This document shows positions 49,768 through 61,332 of a stretch of DNA of 64,000 nt, in pieces; within the stretch, counting starts at the first letter, position 1, and each line of letters starts with the position of its first letter. Made by a program: the position numbers and the translations under genes. The stretch is taken from contig NC_079882.1 of the NCBI RefSeq assembly GCF_029227915.1, positions 15,264,501-15,328,500 on the forward strand. The letters are read 5' to 3'. The notes under the pieces were generated by a model. The model was not told where the DNA came from. It did not search any database and was given only the letters and a program-made list of their open reading frames with translations. Source of the DNA: Hydractinia symbiolongicarpus. Its lineage: Eukaryota > Cnidaria > Hydrozoa > Anthoathecata > Hydractiniidae.

Positions 49768-51457
49768 GTAACCTGCACAGACAGGTGAAACCACGTGATT
49801 TACGTGTGAAGCCTTTATTAGACTGCAAAATGCCATATTACAGCCTTTATAGGACTGTGCACGTAGGTAAGAGTGTTCTAATGCAACGGCGCTAATGAAA
49901 AAGATTTGGGACGTTGTAATGCATTTAGACTGGAAGGACTAGGCCAATGGTAACCTGCGCAGACAGGTGAAACCACGTGATTTACGTGTGAGGCTTTTAT
50001 TAGACTGCAAAAGGCCATATTACAGCCTTTATAGGACTGTGCAGGTAGTTAAGAGTGTTCTTAGGCCACGCGCTAAGGAGAACCACTTGGGAAGATGTAG
50101 CGCATTGAGACTGGAAGGACTAGGACAATGGTGACCTGCGCAGACCGGTGAAACCACGTGATTAACGTGTGAGGCCTTTATTAGACTGCAAAGGGCCATA
50201 TTACAGCCTTTATAGGACTGTGCACGTAGTTAAGAGTGTCTTAAGGCAACGGCGCTAATGAAAACAACTTGAGACGTTGTATCACATTGAGACTGGAAGG
50301 AATAGTCCAATGGTAACCCGCGCAGGCAGATGGAACCACGTGATTTACGTGTGAGGCCTTTATTAGACTGCAAAAGGACATATTACAGCCTTTATAGGAC
50401 TGTGCACGTAGTAAAGAGTGTTGTAAAGCAACGGCGCTAATGAAAACGACTTGGGACGTTGTAGCGCATTGAGATTGGAACAACAAGTCCAATGGTAACC
50501 TGCACAGGCAGATGGAACCACGTGATTTACGAGTGAGGCCTTTATTAGACTTCAAAAGGCCAAATTACAGCCTTTATAGGACTGTGCACGTAGTTAAGAG
50601 TGTTCTAAGGCAACTTCGCCAATGAAAACGACTTGGGACGTTGTAGCGCATTAAGCCTGGAAGGACTAGGTCAATGGTAACCTGTACAGACAGGTGAAAC
50701 TACGTGATTTACGTGTGAAGCCTTTATTAGACTGCAAAATGCCGTATTACAGCTTTTATAGGACTGTGCACGTAGGTAAGATTGTTCTAATGCAACGGCG
50801 CTAATGAAAAAGATTTGGGACGTTGTAATGCATTTAGACTGGAAGGACTAGGCCAATGGTAACCTGCTCAGACAGGTGAAACCACGTGATTTACGTGTGA
50901 GGCTTTTATTAGACTGCAAAAGGCCATATTACAGCCTTTATAGGACTGTGCACGTAGTTAAGAGTGTTGTAAAGCTACAGTGCTAATGAAAACGACTTGG
51001 GACGTTGTAGTATATTGAGACTGGAAGGACTAGACCAATGGTAACCTGCACAGGCAGATGGAACCACGTGATTTACGAGTGAGGCCTTTATTAGACTTCA
51101 AAAGGCCAAATTACAGCCTTTATAGGACTGTGCACGTAGTTAAGAGTGTTCTAAGGCAACTTCGCCAATGAAAACGACTTGGGACGTTGTAGCACATTGA
51201 GACTGGAAGGACTAGGTCAATGGTAACCTGTACAGACAGGTGAAACCACGTGATTTACGTGTGAAGCCTTTATTAGACTGCAAAATGCCGTATTACAGCC
51301 TTTATAGGACTGTGCACGTAGGTAAGAGTGTTCTAATGCAACGGCGCTAATGAAAAAGATTTGGGACGTTGTAATGCATTTAGACTGGAAGGACTAGGCC
51401 AATGGTAACCTGCGCAGACAGGTGAAACCACGTGATTTACGTGTGAGGCTTTTATTA

Positions 51458-51639
51458 GACTGCAAAAGGCCATATTACAGCCTTTATAGGACTGTGCACG
51501 TAGTTAAGAGTGTTGTAAGGCAACGGCGCTAAGGAAATCCACTTGGGAAGTTGTAGCGCATTGAGACTGGAAGGACTAGGACAATGGTGACCTGCGCAGA
51601 CCGGTGAAACCACGTGATTAACGTGTGAGGCCTTTATTA
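51458..51639 (+). repeat. Chimeric monomer f/g
   Basis: The left part reads gttgtaaggcaacggcgcta (f-type). It then becomes aggaaatccacttgggaag and ggtgacc (g-type). The switch lies in the same cgctaa[tg]gaaa box as in the other chimeras. Confidence 0.7.
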
Positions 51640-52212
51640 GACTGCAAAGGGCCATATTACAGCCTTTATAGGACTGTGCACGTAGTTAAGAGTGTCTTAA
51701 GGCAACGGCGCTAATGAAAACAACTTGAGACGTTGTATCACATTGAGACTGGAAGGAATAGTCCAATGGTAACCCGCGCAGGCAGATGGAACCACGTGAT
51801 ATACGTGTGAGGCCTTTATTAGACTGCAAAAGGACATATTACAGCCTTTATAGGACTGTGCACGTAGTTAAGAGTGTTGTAAAGCAACGGCGCTAATGAA
51901 AACGACTTGGGACGTTGTAGCGCATTGAGACTGGAACAACAAGTCCAATGGTAACCTGCACAGGCAGATGGAACCACGTGATTTACGAGTGAGGCCTTTA
52001 TTAGACTTCAAAAGGCCAAATTACAGCCTTTATAGGACTGTGCACGTAGTTAAGAGTGTTCTAAGGCAACTTCGCCAATGAAAACGACTTGGGACGTTGT
52101 AGCGCATTGAGACTGGAAGGACTAGGTCAATGGTAACCTGTACAGACAGGTGAAACCACGTGATTTACGTGTGAAGCCTTTATTAGACTGCAAAATGCCA
52201 TATTACAGCCTT

Positions 52213-53258
52213 TATAGAACTGTGCACGTAGTTAAGAGTGTCTTAAGGCAACGGCGCTAATGAAAACAACTTGAGACGTTGTATCACATTGAGACTGGAA
52301 GGAATAGTCCAATGGTAACCCGCGCAGGCAGATGGAACCACGTAATTTACGTGTGAGGCCTTTATTAGACTGCAAAAGGACATATTACAGCCTTTATAGG
52401 ACTTTGCACGTAGTTAAGAGTGTTGTAAAGCAACGGCGCTAATGAAAACGACTTGGGACGTTGTAGCGCATTGAGACTGGAACGACAAGTCCAATGGTAA
52501 CCTGCACAGGCAGATGGAACCACGTGATTTACGAGTGAGGCCTTTATTAGACTTCAAAAGGCCAAATTACAGCCTTTATAGGACTGTGCACGTAGTTAAG
52601 AGTGTTTTAAGGCAACTTCGCCAATGAAAACGACTTGGGACGTTGTAGCGCATTGAGACTGGAAGGACAAGGTCAATGGTAACCTGCACAGACAGGTGAA
52701 ACCACGTGATTTACGTGTGAAACCTTTATTAGACTGCAAAATGCCATATTACAGCCTTTATAGGACTGTGCACGTAGGTAAGAGTGTTCTAATGCAACGG
52801 CGCTAATGAAAAAGATTTGGGACGTTGTAATGCATTTAGACTGGAAGGACTAGGCCAATGGTAACCTGCGCAGACAGGTGAAACCACGTGATTTACGTGT
52901 GAGGCCTTTATTAGACTGCAAAAGGCCATATTACAGCCTTTATAGGACTGTGCACGTGTTTAAGAGTGTTGTAAGGCAACAGCGATAATGAAAACAACTT
53001 GGGACGTTGTAGCGCATTGAGACTGGAAGAAATAGTCCAATGGTAACCTGCGCAGACCGGTGAAACCACGTGATTACGTGTGAGGCCTTTATTAGACTGC
53101 AAAAGGCCATATTACAGCTTTTATAGGACTGTGCACGTAGTTAAAAGTGTTGTAAAGCAACAGCGCTAATGAAAATGACTTGGGAGGTTGTAGCGCATTG
53201 AGACTGGAACGACAAGTCCAATGGTAACCTGCACAGGCAGATGGAACCACGTGATTTA
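52213..53258 (+). repeat. Dispersed segment S, copy 1 (about 1.05 kb)
   Basis: Starts with tatagaactg followed by an a-type monomer, then the private actttgcacg, then c, d, h and i types. It matches 57486-58531 at an offset of 5273 bp. A third copy begins at about 63,670 (aactgt at 63675, actttgcac at 63858) and runs out of the window. Confidence 0.8.
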
Positions 53259-53713
53259 CGAGTGAGGGCTTTATTAGACTTCAAAAGGCCAAATTACAGC
53301 CTTTATAGGACTGTGCACGTAGTTAAGAGTGTTCTAAGGCAACTTCGCCAATGAAAACGACTTGGGACGTTGTAGCGCATTGAGACTGGAAGGACTAGGT
53401 CAATGGTAACCTGCACAGACAGGTGAAACCACGTGATTTACGTGTGAAGCCTTTATTAGACTGCAAAATGCCATATTACAGCCTTTATAGGACTGTGCAC
53501 GTAGGTAAGAGTGTTCTAATGCAACGGCGCTAATGAAAAAGATTTGGGACGTTGTAATGCATTTAGACTGGAAGGACTAGGCCAATGGTAACCTGCGCAG
53601 ACAGGTGAAACCACGTGATTTACGTGTGAGGCTTTTATTAGACTGCAAAAGGCCATATTACAGCCTTTATAGGACTGTGCACGTAGTTAAGAGTGTTGTA
53701 AAGCTACGGTGCT

Positions 53714-54804
53714 AATGAAAACGACTTGGGACGTTGTAGTATATTGAGACTGGAAGGACTAGACCAATGGTAACCTGCGCAGGCAGGTGAAACCACGTGA
53801 TTTACGTGTGAGGCCTTTATTAGACTGCAAAAGGCCAAAGTACAGTCTTTATAGGACTGTGCACGTACTTAAGAGTGTTGTAAGGCAACGGCGCTAATGA
53901 AAACGACTTGGGACGTTGTAGCGCATTGAGACTGGAAGGACTAGGTCAATGGTAACCTACGCAGACAGGTGAAACCACGTGATTTACGTGTGAGGCCTTT
54001 ATTAGACTGCAAAAGGCCCTATTACAGCCTTTATAGGACTGTGCAGGTAGTTAAGAGTGTTCTTAGGCCACGCGCTAAGGAAAACCACTTGGGAAGTTGT
54101 AGCGCATTGAGACTGGAAGGACTAGGACAATGGTGACCTGCGCAGACCGGTGAAACCACGTGATTAACGTGTGAGGCCTTTATTAGACTGCAAAGGGCCA
54201 TATTACAGCCTTTATAGGACTGTGCACGTAGTTAAGAGTGTCTTAAGGCAACGGCGCTAATGAAAACAACTTGAGACGTTGTATCACATTGAGACTGGAA
54301 GGAATAGTCCAATGGTAACCCGCGCAGGCAGATGGAACCACGTGATTTACGTGTGAGGCCTTTATTAGACTGCAAAAGGACATATTACAGCCTTTATAGG
54401 ACCGTGCACGTAGTTAAGAGTGTTGTAAAGCAACGGCGCTAATGAAAACGACTTGGGACGTTGTAGCGCATTGAGACTGGAACAACAAGTCCAATGGTAA
54501 CCTGCACAGGCAGATGGAACCACGTGATTTACGAGTGAGGCCTTTATTAGACTTCAAAAGGCCAAATTACAGCCTTTATAGGACTGTGCATGTAGTTAAG
54601 AGTGTTCTAAGGCAACTTCGCCAATGAAAACGACTTGGGACGTTGTAGCGCATTGAGACTGGAAGGACTAGGTCAATGGTAACCTGTACAGACAGGTGAA
54701 ACCACGTGATTTACGTGTGAAGCCTTTATTAGACTGCAAAATGCCATATTACAGCCTTTATAGGACTGTGCACGTAGGTAAGAGTGTTCTAATGCAACGG
54801 CGCT
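53714..54804 (+). repeat. 6-monomer HOR, unit 1 (1091 bp)
   Basis: Order e-f-g-a-b-c. The marker acgttgtagtatatt lies at 53731, 54822 and 55913, giving a strict 1091-bp period. Unit 1 starts with a genuine e-type monomer (gctacggtgc), unlike units 2 and 3. Confidence 0.9.
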
Positions 54805-54913
54805 AATGAAAACGACTTGGGACGTTGTAGTATATTGAGACTGGAAGGACTAGACCAATGGTAACCTGCGCAGGCAGGTGAAACCACGTGATTTACGTGT
54901 GAGGCCTTTATTA
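54732..54913 (+). repeat. Chimeric monomer d/e (founder of the 6-mer HOR)
   Basis: The left part is d-type (gttctaatgcaacggcgc) and the right part e-type (cgacttggg, gtagtatattg, ctagacc). The same fusion at 55823-56004 is 1091 bp away, so it was made once and then amplified with its HOR. Another d/e fusion of the same form is at about 60,550-60,730. Confidence 0.8.
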
Positions 54914-55895
54914 GACTGCAAAAGGCCAAAGTACAGTCTTTATAGGACTGTGCACGTACTTAAGAGTGTTGTAAGGCAACGGCGCTAATGAAAACGACTT
55001 GGGACGTTGTAGCGCATTGAGACTGGAAGGACTAGGTCAATGGTAACCTACGCAGACAGGTGAAACCACGTGATTTACGTGTGAGGCCTTTATTAGACTG
55101 CAAAAGGCCATATTACAGCCTTTATAGGACTGTGCAGGTAGTTAAGAGTGTTCTTAGGCCACGCGCTAAGGAAAACCACTTGGGAAGTTGTAGCGCATTG
55201 AGACTGGAAGGACAAGGACAATGGTGACCTGCGCAGACCGGTGAAACCACGTGATTAACGTGTGAGGCCTTTATTAGACTGCAAAGGGCCATATTACAGC
55301 CTTTATAGGACTGTGCACGTAGTTAAGAGTGTCTTAAGGCAACGGCGCTAATGAAAACAACTTGAGACGTTGTATCACATTGAGACTGGAAGGAATAGTC
55401 CAATGGTAACCCGCGCAGGCAGATGGAACCACGTGATTTACGTGTGAGGCCTTTATTAGACTGCAAAAGGACATATTACAGCCTTTATAGGACTGTGCAC
55501 GTAGTTAAGAGTGTTGTAAAGCAACGGCGCTAATGAAAACGACTTGGGACGTTGTAGCGCATTGAGACTGGAACAACAAGTCCAATGGTAACCTGCACAG
55601 GCAGATGGAACCACGTGATTTACGAGTGAGGCCTTTATTAGACTTCAAAAGGCCAAATTACAGCCTTTATAGGACTGTGCACGTAGTTAAGAGTGTTCTA
55701 AGGCAACTTCGCCAATGAAAACGACTTGGGACGTTGTAGCGCATTGAGACTGGAAGGACTAGGTCAATGGTAACCTGTACAGACAGGTGAAACCACGTGA
55801 TTTACGTGTGAAGCCTTTATTAGACTGCAAAATGCCATATTACAGCCTTTATAGGACTGTGCACGTAGGTAAGAGTGTTCTAATGCAACGGCGCT
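54805..55895 (+). repeat. 6-monomer HOR, unit 2 (1091 bp)
   Basis: Repeats unit 1 with few changes (ggacaaggac for ggactaggac; gccatatt for gccctatt). It opens in a d/e chimeric monomer (54732-54913), which shows that the 6-mer arose from a longer order containing d between c and e. Confidence 0.9.
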
Positions 55896-56986
55896 AATGA
55901 AAACGACTTGGGACGTTGTAGTATATTGAGACTGGAAGGACTAGACCAATGGTAACCTGCGCAGGCAGGTGAAACCACGTGATTTACGTGTGAGGCCTTT
56001 ATTAGACTGCAAAAGGCCAAAGTACAGTCTTTATAGGACTGTGCACGTACTTAAGAGTGTTGTAAGGCAACGGCGCTAATGAAAACGACTTGGGACGTTG
56101 TAGCGCATTGAGACTGGAAGGACTAGGTCAATGGTAACCTACGCAGACAGGTGAAACCACGTGATTTACGTGTGAGGCCTTTGTTAGACTGCAAAAGGCC
56201 ATATTACAGCTTTTATAGGACTGTGCAGGTAGTTAAGAGTGTTCTTAGGCCACGCGCTAAGGAAAACCACTTGGGAAGTTGTAGCGCATTGAGACTGGAA
56301 GGACAAGGACAATGGTGACCTGCGCAGACCGGTGAAACCACGTGATTAACGTGTGAGGCCTTTATTAGACTGCAAAGGGCCATATTACAGCCTTTATAGC
56401 ACTGTGCACGTAGTTAAGAGTGTCTTAAGGCAACGGCGCTAATGAAAACAACTTGAGACGTTGTATCACATTGAGACTGGAAGGAATAGTCCAATGGTAA
56501 CCCGCGCAGGCAGATGGAACCACGTGATATACGTGTGAGGCCTTTATTAGACTGCAAAAGGACATATTACAGCCTTTATAGGACTGTGCACGTAGTTAAG
56601 AGTGTTGTAAAGCAACGGCGCTAATGAAAACGACTTGGGACGTTGTAGCGCATTGAGACTGGAACAACAAGTCCAATGGTAACCTGCACAGGCAGATGGA
56701 ACCACGTGATTTACGAGTGAGGCCTTTATTAGACTTCAAAAGGTCAAATTACAGCCTTTATAGGACTGTGCACGTAGTTAAGAGTGTTCTAAGGCAACTT
56801 CGCCAATGAAAACGACTTGGGACGTTGTAGCGCATTGAGACTGGAAGGACTAGGTCAATGGTAACCTGTACAGACAGGTGAAACCACGTGATTTACGTGT
56901 GAAGCCTTTATTAGACTGCAAAATGCCATATTACAGCCTTTATAGGACTGTGCACGTAGGTAAGAGTGTTCTAATGCAACGGCGCT
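55896..56986 (+). repeat. 6-monomer HOR, unit 3 (1091 bp)
   Basis: Third copy, also opening in a d/e chimera (55823-56004). It ends at about 56,987, where a full d-type monomer (aaaaagttttggg) reappears in the place of the chimera, restoring the longer order. Confidence 0.9.
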
Positions 56987-59149
56987 AATGAAAAAGTTTT
57001 GGGACGTTGTAATGCATTTACACTGGAAGGACTAGGCCAATGGTAACCTGCGCAGACAGGTGAAACCACGTGATTTACGTGTGAGGCTTTTATTAGACTG
57101 CAAAAGGCCATATTACAGCCTTTATAGGACTTTGCACGTAGTTAAGAGTGTGGTAAAGCTACGGTGCTAATGAAAACGACTTGGGACGTTGTAGTACATT
57201 GAGACTGGAAGGACTAGACCAATGGTAACCTGCGCAGACAGGTGAAACCACGTGATTTACGTGTGAAGCCTTTATTAGACTGCAAAATGCCATATTACAG
57301 CCTTCATGGGACTGTGCAGGTAGTTAAGAGTGTTCTTAGGCCACGCGCTAAGGAAAACCACTTGGGAAGTTGTAGCGCATTGAGACTGGAAGGACTAGGA
57401 CAATGGTGACCTGCGCAGACCGGTGAAACCACGTGATTAACGTGTGAGGCCTTTATTAGACTGCAAAGGGCCATATTACAGCCTTTATAGAACTGTGCAC
57501 GTAGTTAAGAGTGTCTTAAGGCAACGGCGCTAATGAAAACAACTTGAGACGTTGTATCACATTGAGACTGGAAGGAATAGTCCAATGGTAACCCGCGCAG
57601 GCAGATGGAACCACGTGATTTACGTGTGAGGCCTTTATTAGACTGCAAAAGGACATATTACAGCCTTTATAGGACTTTGCACGTAGTTAAGAGTGTTGTA
57701 AAGCAACGGCGCTAATGAAAACGACTTGGGACGTTGTAGCGCATTGAGACTGGAACGACAAGTCCAATGGTAACCTGCCCAGGCAGATGGAACCACGTGA
57801 TTTACGAGTGAGGCCTTTATTAGACTTCAAAAGGCCAAATTACAGCCTTTATAGGACTGTGCACGTAGTTAAGAGTGTTTTAAGGCAACTTCGCCAATGA
57901 AAACGACTTGGGACGTTGTAGCGCATTGAGACTGGAAGGACAAGGTCAATGGTAACCTGCACAGACAGGTGAAACCACGTGATTTACGTGTGAAACCTTT
58001 ATTAGACTGCAAAATGCCATATTACAGCCTTTATAGGACTGTGCACGTAGGTAAGAGTGTTCTAATGCAACGGCGCTAATGAAAAAGATTTGGGACGTTG
58101 TAATGCATTTAGACTGGAAGGACTAGGCCAATGGTAACCTGCGCAGACAGGTGAAACCACGTGATTTACGTGTGAGGCCTTTATTAGACTGCAAAAGGCC
58201 ATATTACAGCCTTTATAGGACTGTGCACGTGGTTAAGAGTGTTGTAAGGCAACAGCGATAATGAAAACAACTTGGGACGTTGTAGCGCATTGAGACTGGA
58301 AGGAATAGTCCAATGGTAACCTGCGCAGACCGGTGAAACCACGTGATTACGTGTGAGGCCTTTATTAGACTGCAAAAGGCCATATTACAGCTTTTATAGG
58401 ACTGTGCACGTAGTTAAAAGTGTTGTAAAGCAACAGTGCTAATGAAAACGACTTGGGAGGTTGTGGCGCATTGAGACTGGAACGACAAGTCCAATGGTAA
58501 CCTGCACAGGCAGATGGAACCACGTGATTTACGTGTGAGGCCTTTATTAGACTGCAAAACGCCAAATTACAGTCTTTATAGGACTGTGCACGTACTTAAG
58601 AGTGTTGTAAGGCAACGGCGCCAATAAAAACGACTTGGGACGTTGTAGCGCATTGAGACTGGAAGGACTAGGTCAATGGTGACCTGCGCAGACCGGTGAA
58701 ACCACGTGATTAACGTGTGAGGCCTTTATTAGACTGCAAAGGGCCATATTACAGCCTTTATAGGACTGTGCACGTAGTTAAGAGTGTCTTAAGGCAACGG
58801 CGCTAATGAAAACGACTTGAGACGTTGTAGTACATTGAGACTGGAAGGACTAGACTAATGGTAACCTGCGCAGGCAGGTGAAACCACGTGATTTACGTGT
58901 GAGGCCTTTATTAGACTGCAAAAGGCCAAATTACAGTGTTTATAGGACTGTGCACGTACTTAAGAGTGTTGTAAGGCAACGGCGCTAATGAAAACGACTT
59001 GGGATGTTGTAACGCATTGAGACTGGAAGGACTAGGTCAATGGTAACCTACGCAGACAGGTGAAACCACGTGATTTACGTGTGAGGCCTTTATTAGACTG
59101 CAAAAGGCCCTATTACAGCCTTTATAGGACTGTGCAGGTAGTTAAGAGT
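56987..59149 (+). repeat. Mosaic zone with dispersed segment S, copy 2
   Basis: About 12 monomers. d, e and g types with a variant ccttcatggg (about 57,301) lead into 57486-58531, the second copy of segment S. Then come j, an a/e fusion, f and g types. Private changes include atttacactgg (about 57,018), tgcccaggc (about 57,776) and gttgtggcgc (about 58,461). Confidence 0.75.
57486..58531 (+). repeat. Dispersed segment S, copy 2 (about 1.05 kb)
   Basis: Matches 52213-53258 at an offset of 5273 bp, from tatagaactg to the i-type monomer. The two diverge at the right edge, where acgtgtgagg here replaces acgagtgagg. The intervening 4.2 kb include the 6-mer HOR. Confidence 0.8.
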
Positions 59150-59822
59150 GTTCTTAGGCCACGTGCTAAGGAAAACCACTTGGGAAGTTGTAGCGCATTG
59201 AGACTGGAAGGACTAGGACAATGGTGACCTGCGCAGACCGGTGAAACCACGTGATTAACGTGTGAGGCTTTTATTAGACTGCAAAGGGCCATATTACAGC
59301 CTTTATAGGACTGTGCACGTAGTTAAGAGTGTCTTAAGGCAACGGCGCTAATGAAAACAACTTGAGACGTTGTATCACATTGAGACTGGAAGGAATAGTC
59401 CAATGGTAACCCGCGCAGGCAGATGGAACCACGTGATTTACGTGTGAGGCCTTTATTAGACTGCAAAAGGACATATTACAGCCTTTATAGGACTGTGCAC
59501 GTAGTTAAGAGTGTTCTAAGGCAACTTTGCCAATGAAAACGACTTGGGACGTTGTAGAGCATTGAGACTGGAACAACAAGTCCAATGGTAACCTGCACAG
59601 GCAGATGTAACCACGTGATTTACGAGTGAGGGCTTTATTAGACTTCAAAAGGCCAAATTACAGCCTTTATAGGACTGTGCACGTAGTTAAGAGTGTTCTA
59701 AGGCAACTTCGCCAATGAAAACGACTTGGGACGTTGTAGCGCATTGAGACTGGATGGACTAGGTCAATGGTAACCTGCACAGACAGGTGAAACCACGTGA
59801 TTTACGTGTGAAGCCTTTATTA

Positions 59823-60004
59823 GACTGCAAAATGCCATATTACAGCCTTTATAGGACTGTGCACGTAGGTAAGACTGTTCTAATGCAACGGCGCTAATGA
59901 AAAAGATTTGGGACGTTGTAGCGCATTGAGACTGGAAGGACTAGGACAATGGTGACCTGCGCAGACCGGTGAAACCACGTGATTAACGTGTGAGGCCTTT
60001 ATTA
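59823..60004 (+). repeat. Chimeric monomer d/g
   Basis: The d-type start (gttctaatgc, aaaaagatttggg) joins a g-type end (ctaggacaatggtgacc, gaccggtg) at or near gacgttgta. A copy 2183 bp downstream is at 62006-62187. Confidence 0.75.
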
Positions 60005-60640
60005 GACTGCAAAGGGCCATATTACAGCCTTTATAGGACTGTGCACGTAGTTAAGAGTGTCTTAAGGCAACGGCGCTAATGAAAACAACTTGAGACGTTG
60101 TATCACATTGAGACTGGAAGGAATAGTCCAATGGTAACCCGCGCAGGCAGATGGAACCACGTGATTTACGTGTGAGGCCTTTATTAGACTGCAAAAGGAC
60201 ATATTACAGCCTTTATAGGACTGTGCACGTAGTTAAGAGTGTTGTAAAGCAACGGCGCTAATGAAAACGACTTGGGACGTTGTAGCGCATTGAGACTGGA
60301 ACAACAAGTCCAATGGTAACCTGCACAGGCAGATGGAACCACGTGATTTACGATTGAGGCCTTTATTAGACTTCAAAAGGCCAAATTACAGCCTTTATAG
60401 GACTGTGCACGTAGTTAAGAGTGTTCTAAGGCAACTTCGCCAATGAAAACGACTTGGGACGTTGTAGCGCATTGAGACTGGAAAGACTAGGTCAATGGTA
60501 ACCTGTACAGACAGGTGAAACCACGTGATTTACGTGTGAAGCCTTTATTAGACTGCAAAATGCCATATTACAGCCTTTATAGGACTGTGCACGTAGGTAA
60601 GAGTGTTCTAATGCAACGGCGCTAATGAAAACGACTTGGG

Positions 60641-61004
60641 ACGTTGTAGTATATTGAGACTGGAAGGACTAGACCAATGGTAACCTGCGCAGGCAGGTGA
60701 AACCACGTGATTTACGTGTGAGGCTTTTATTAGACTGCAAAAGGCCATATTACAGCCTTTATAGGACTGTGCACGTAGTTAAGAGTGTTGTAAAGCTACG
60801 GTGCTAATGAAAACGACTTGGGACGTTGTAGTATATTGAGACTGGAAGGACTAGACCAATGGTAACCTGCGCAGGCAGGTGAAACCACGTGATTTACGTG
60901 TGAGGCTTTTATTAGACTGCAAAAGGCCATATTACAGCCTTTATAGGACTGTGCACGTAGTTAAGAGTGTGGTAAAGCTACGGTGCTAATGAAAACGACT
61001 TGGG
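60641..61004 (+). repeat. Single-monomer tandem duplication (2 x 182 bp, e type)
   Basis: acgttgtagtatatt at 60641 and 60823 begins two adjacent, nearly identical e-type monomers, both ending in gaggcttttattagactgc. A second pair with acgttgtagtacatt follows at 61005 and 61187, sharing ccttcatggg. Both pairs are also present in the second 12-monomer copy, so they predate that duplication. Confidence 0.85.
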
Positions 61005-61332
61005 ACGTTGTAGTACATTGAGACTGGAAGGACTAGACCAATGGTAACCTGCGCAGTCAGGTGAAACCACGTGATTTACGTGTGAAGCCTTTATTAGACT
61101 GCAAAATGCCATATTACAGCCTTCATGGGACTGTGCAGGTAGTTAAGAGTGTGGTAAAGCTACGGTGCTAATGAAAACGACTTGGGACGTTGTAGTACAT
61201 TGAGACTGGAAGGACTAGACCAATGGTAACCTGCGCAGACAGGTGAAACCACGTGATTTACGTGTGAAGCCTTTATTAGACTGCAAAATGCCATATTACA
61301 GCCTTCATGGGACTGTGCAGGTAGTTAAGAGT

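Larger units (their letters stand above)
49768..53713 (+). repeat. Mosaic zone, about 22 monomers
   Basis: Contains runs of g-a-b-c-d order with local rearrangement. A three-monomer step is marked by the private gccgtatt at 50741 and 51287 (546 bp apart). An e/b fusion lies at about 51,020-51,060 and an f/g fusion at 51458-51639. The segment 52213-53258 recurs at 57486-58531. Confidence 0.75.
59150..61332 (+). repeat. 12-monomer tandem duplication, copy 1 (2183 bp)
   Basis: The order g-a-b'-c-(d/g)-a-b-c-(d/e)-e-e'-e' is repeated from 61333. Markers at 2183-bp offset are gttgtagagc (59551, 61734), acgattgag (about 60,351 and 62,534) and aagactgttc. The left end is set where ccctattac (here) and ccttcatggg (second copy) cease to differ. 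Confidence 0.9.

Noticed and set aside
1215-58565. Many minus-strand open frames of 61-104 codons with near-identical products beginning MAFCSLIKA or MQSNKGLTR
   Set aside because: They are by-products of the repeat. 182 is not a multiple of 3, so each frame re-reads the same box out of phase in the next monomer and stops there. Copies differ by amino-acid changes and indels as freely as non-coding DNA, and the longest ones sit at subtype fusions or deletions. No signal, domain or ribosome-site pattern is visible.
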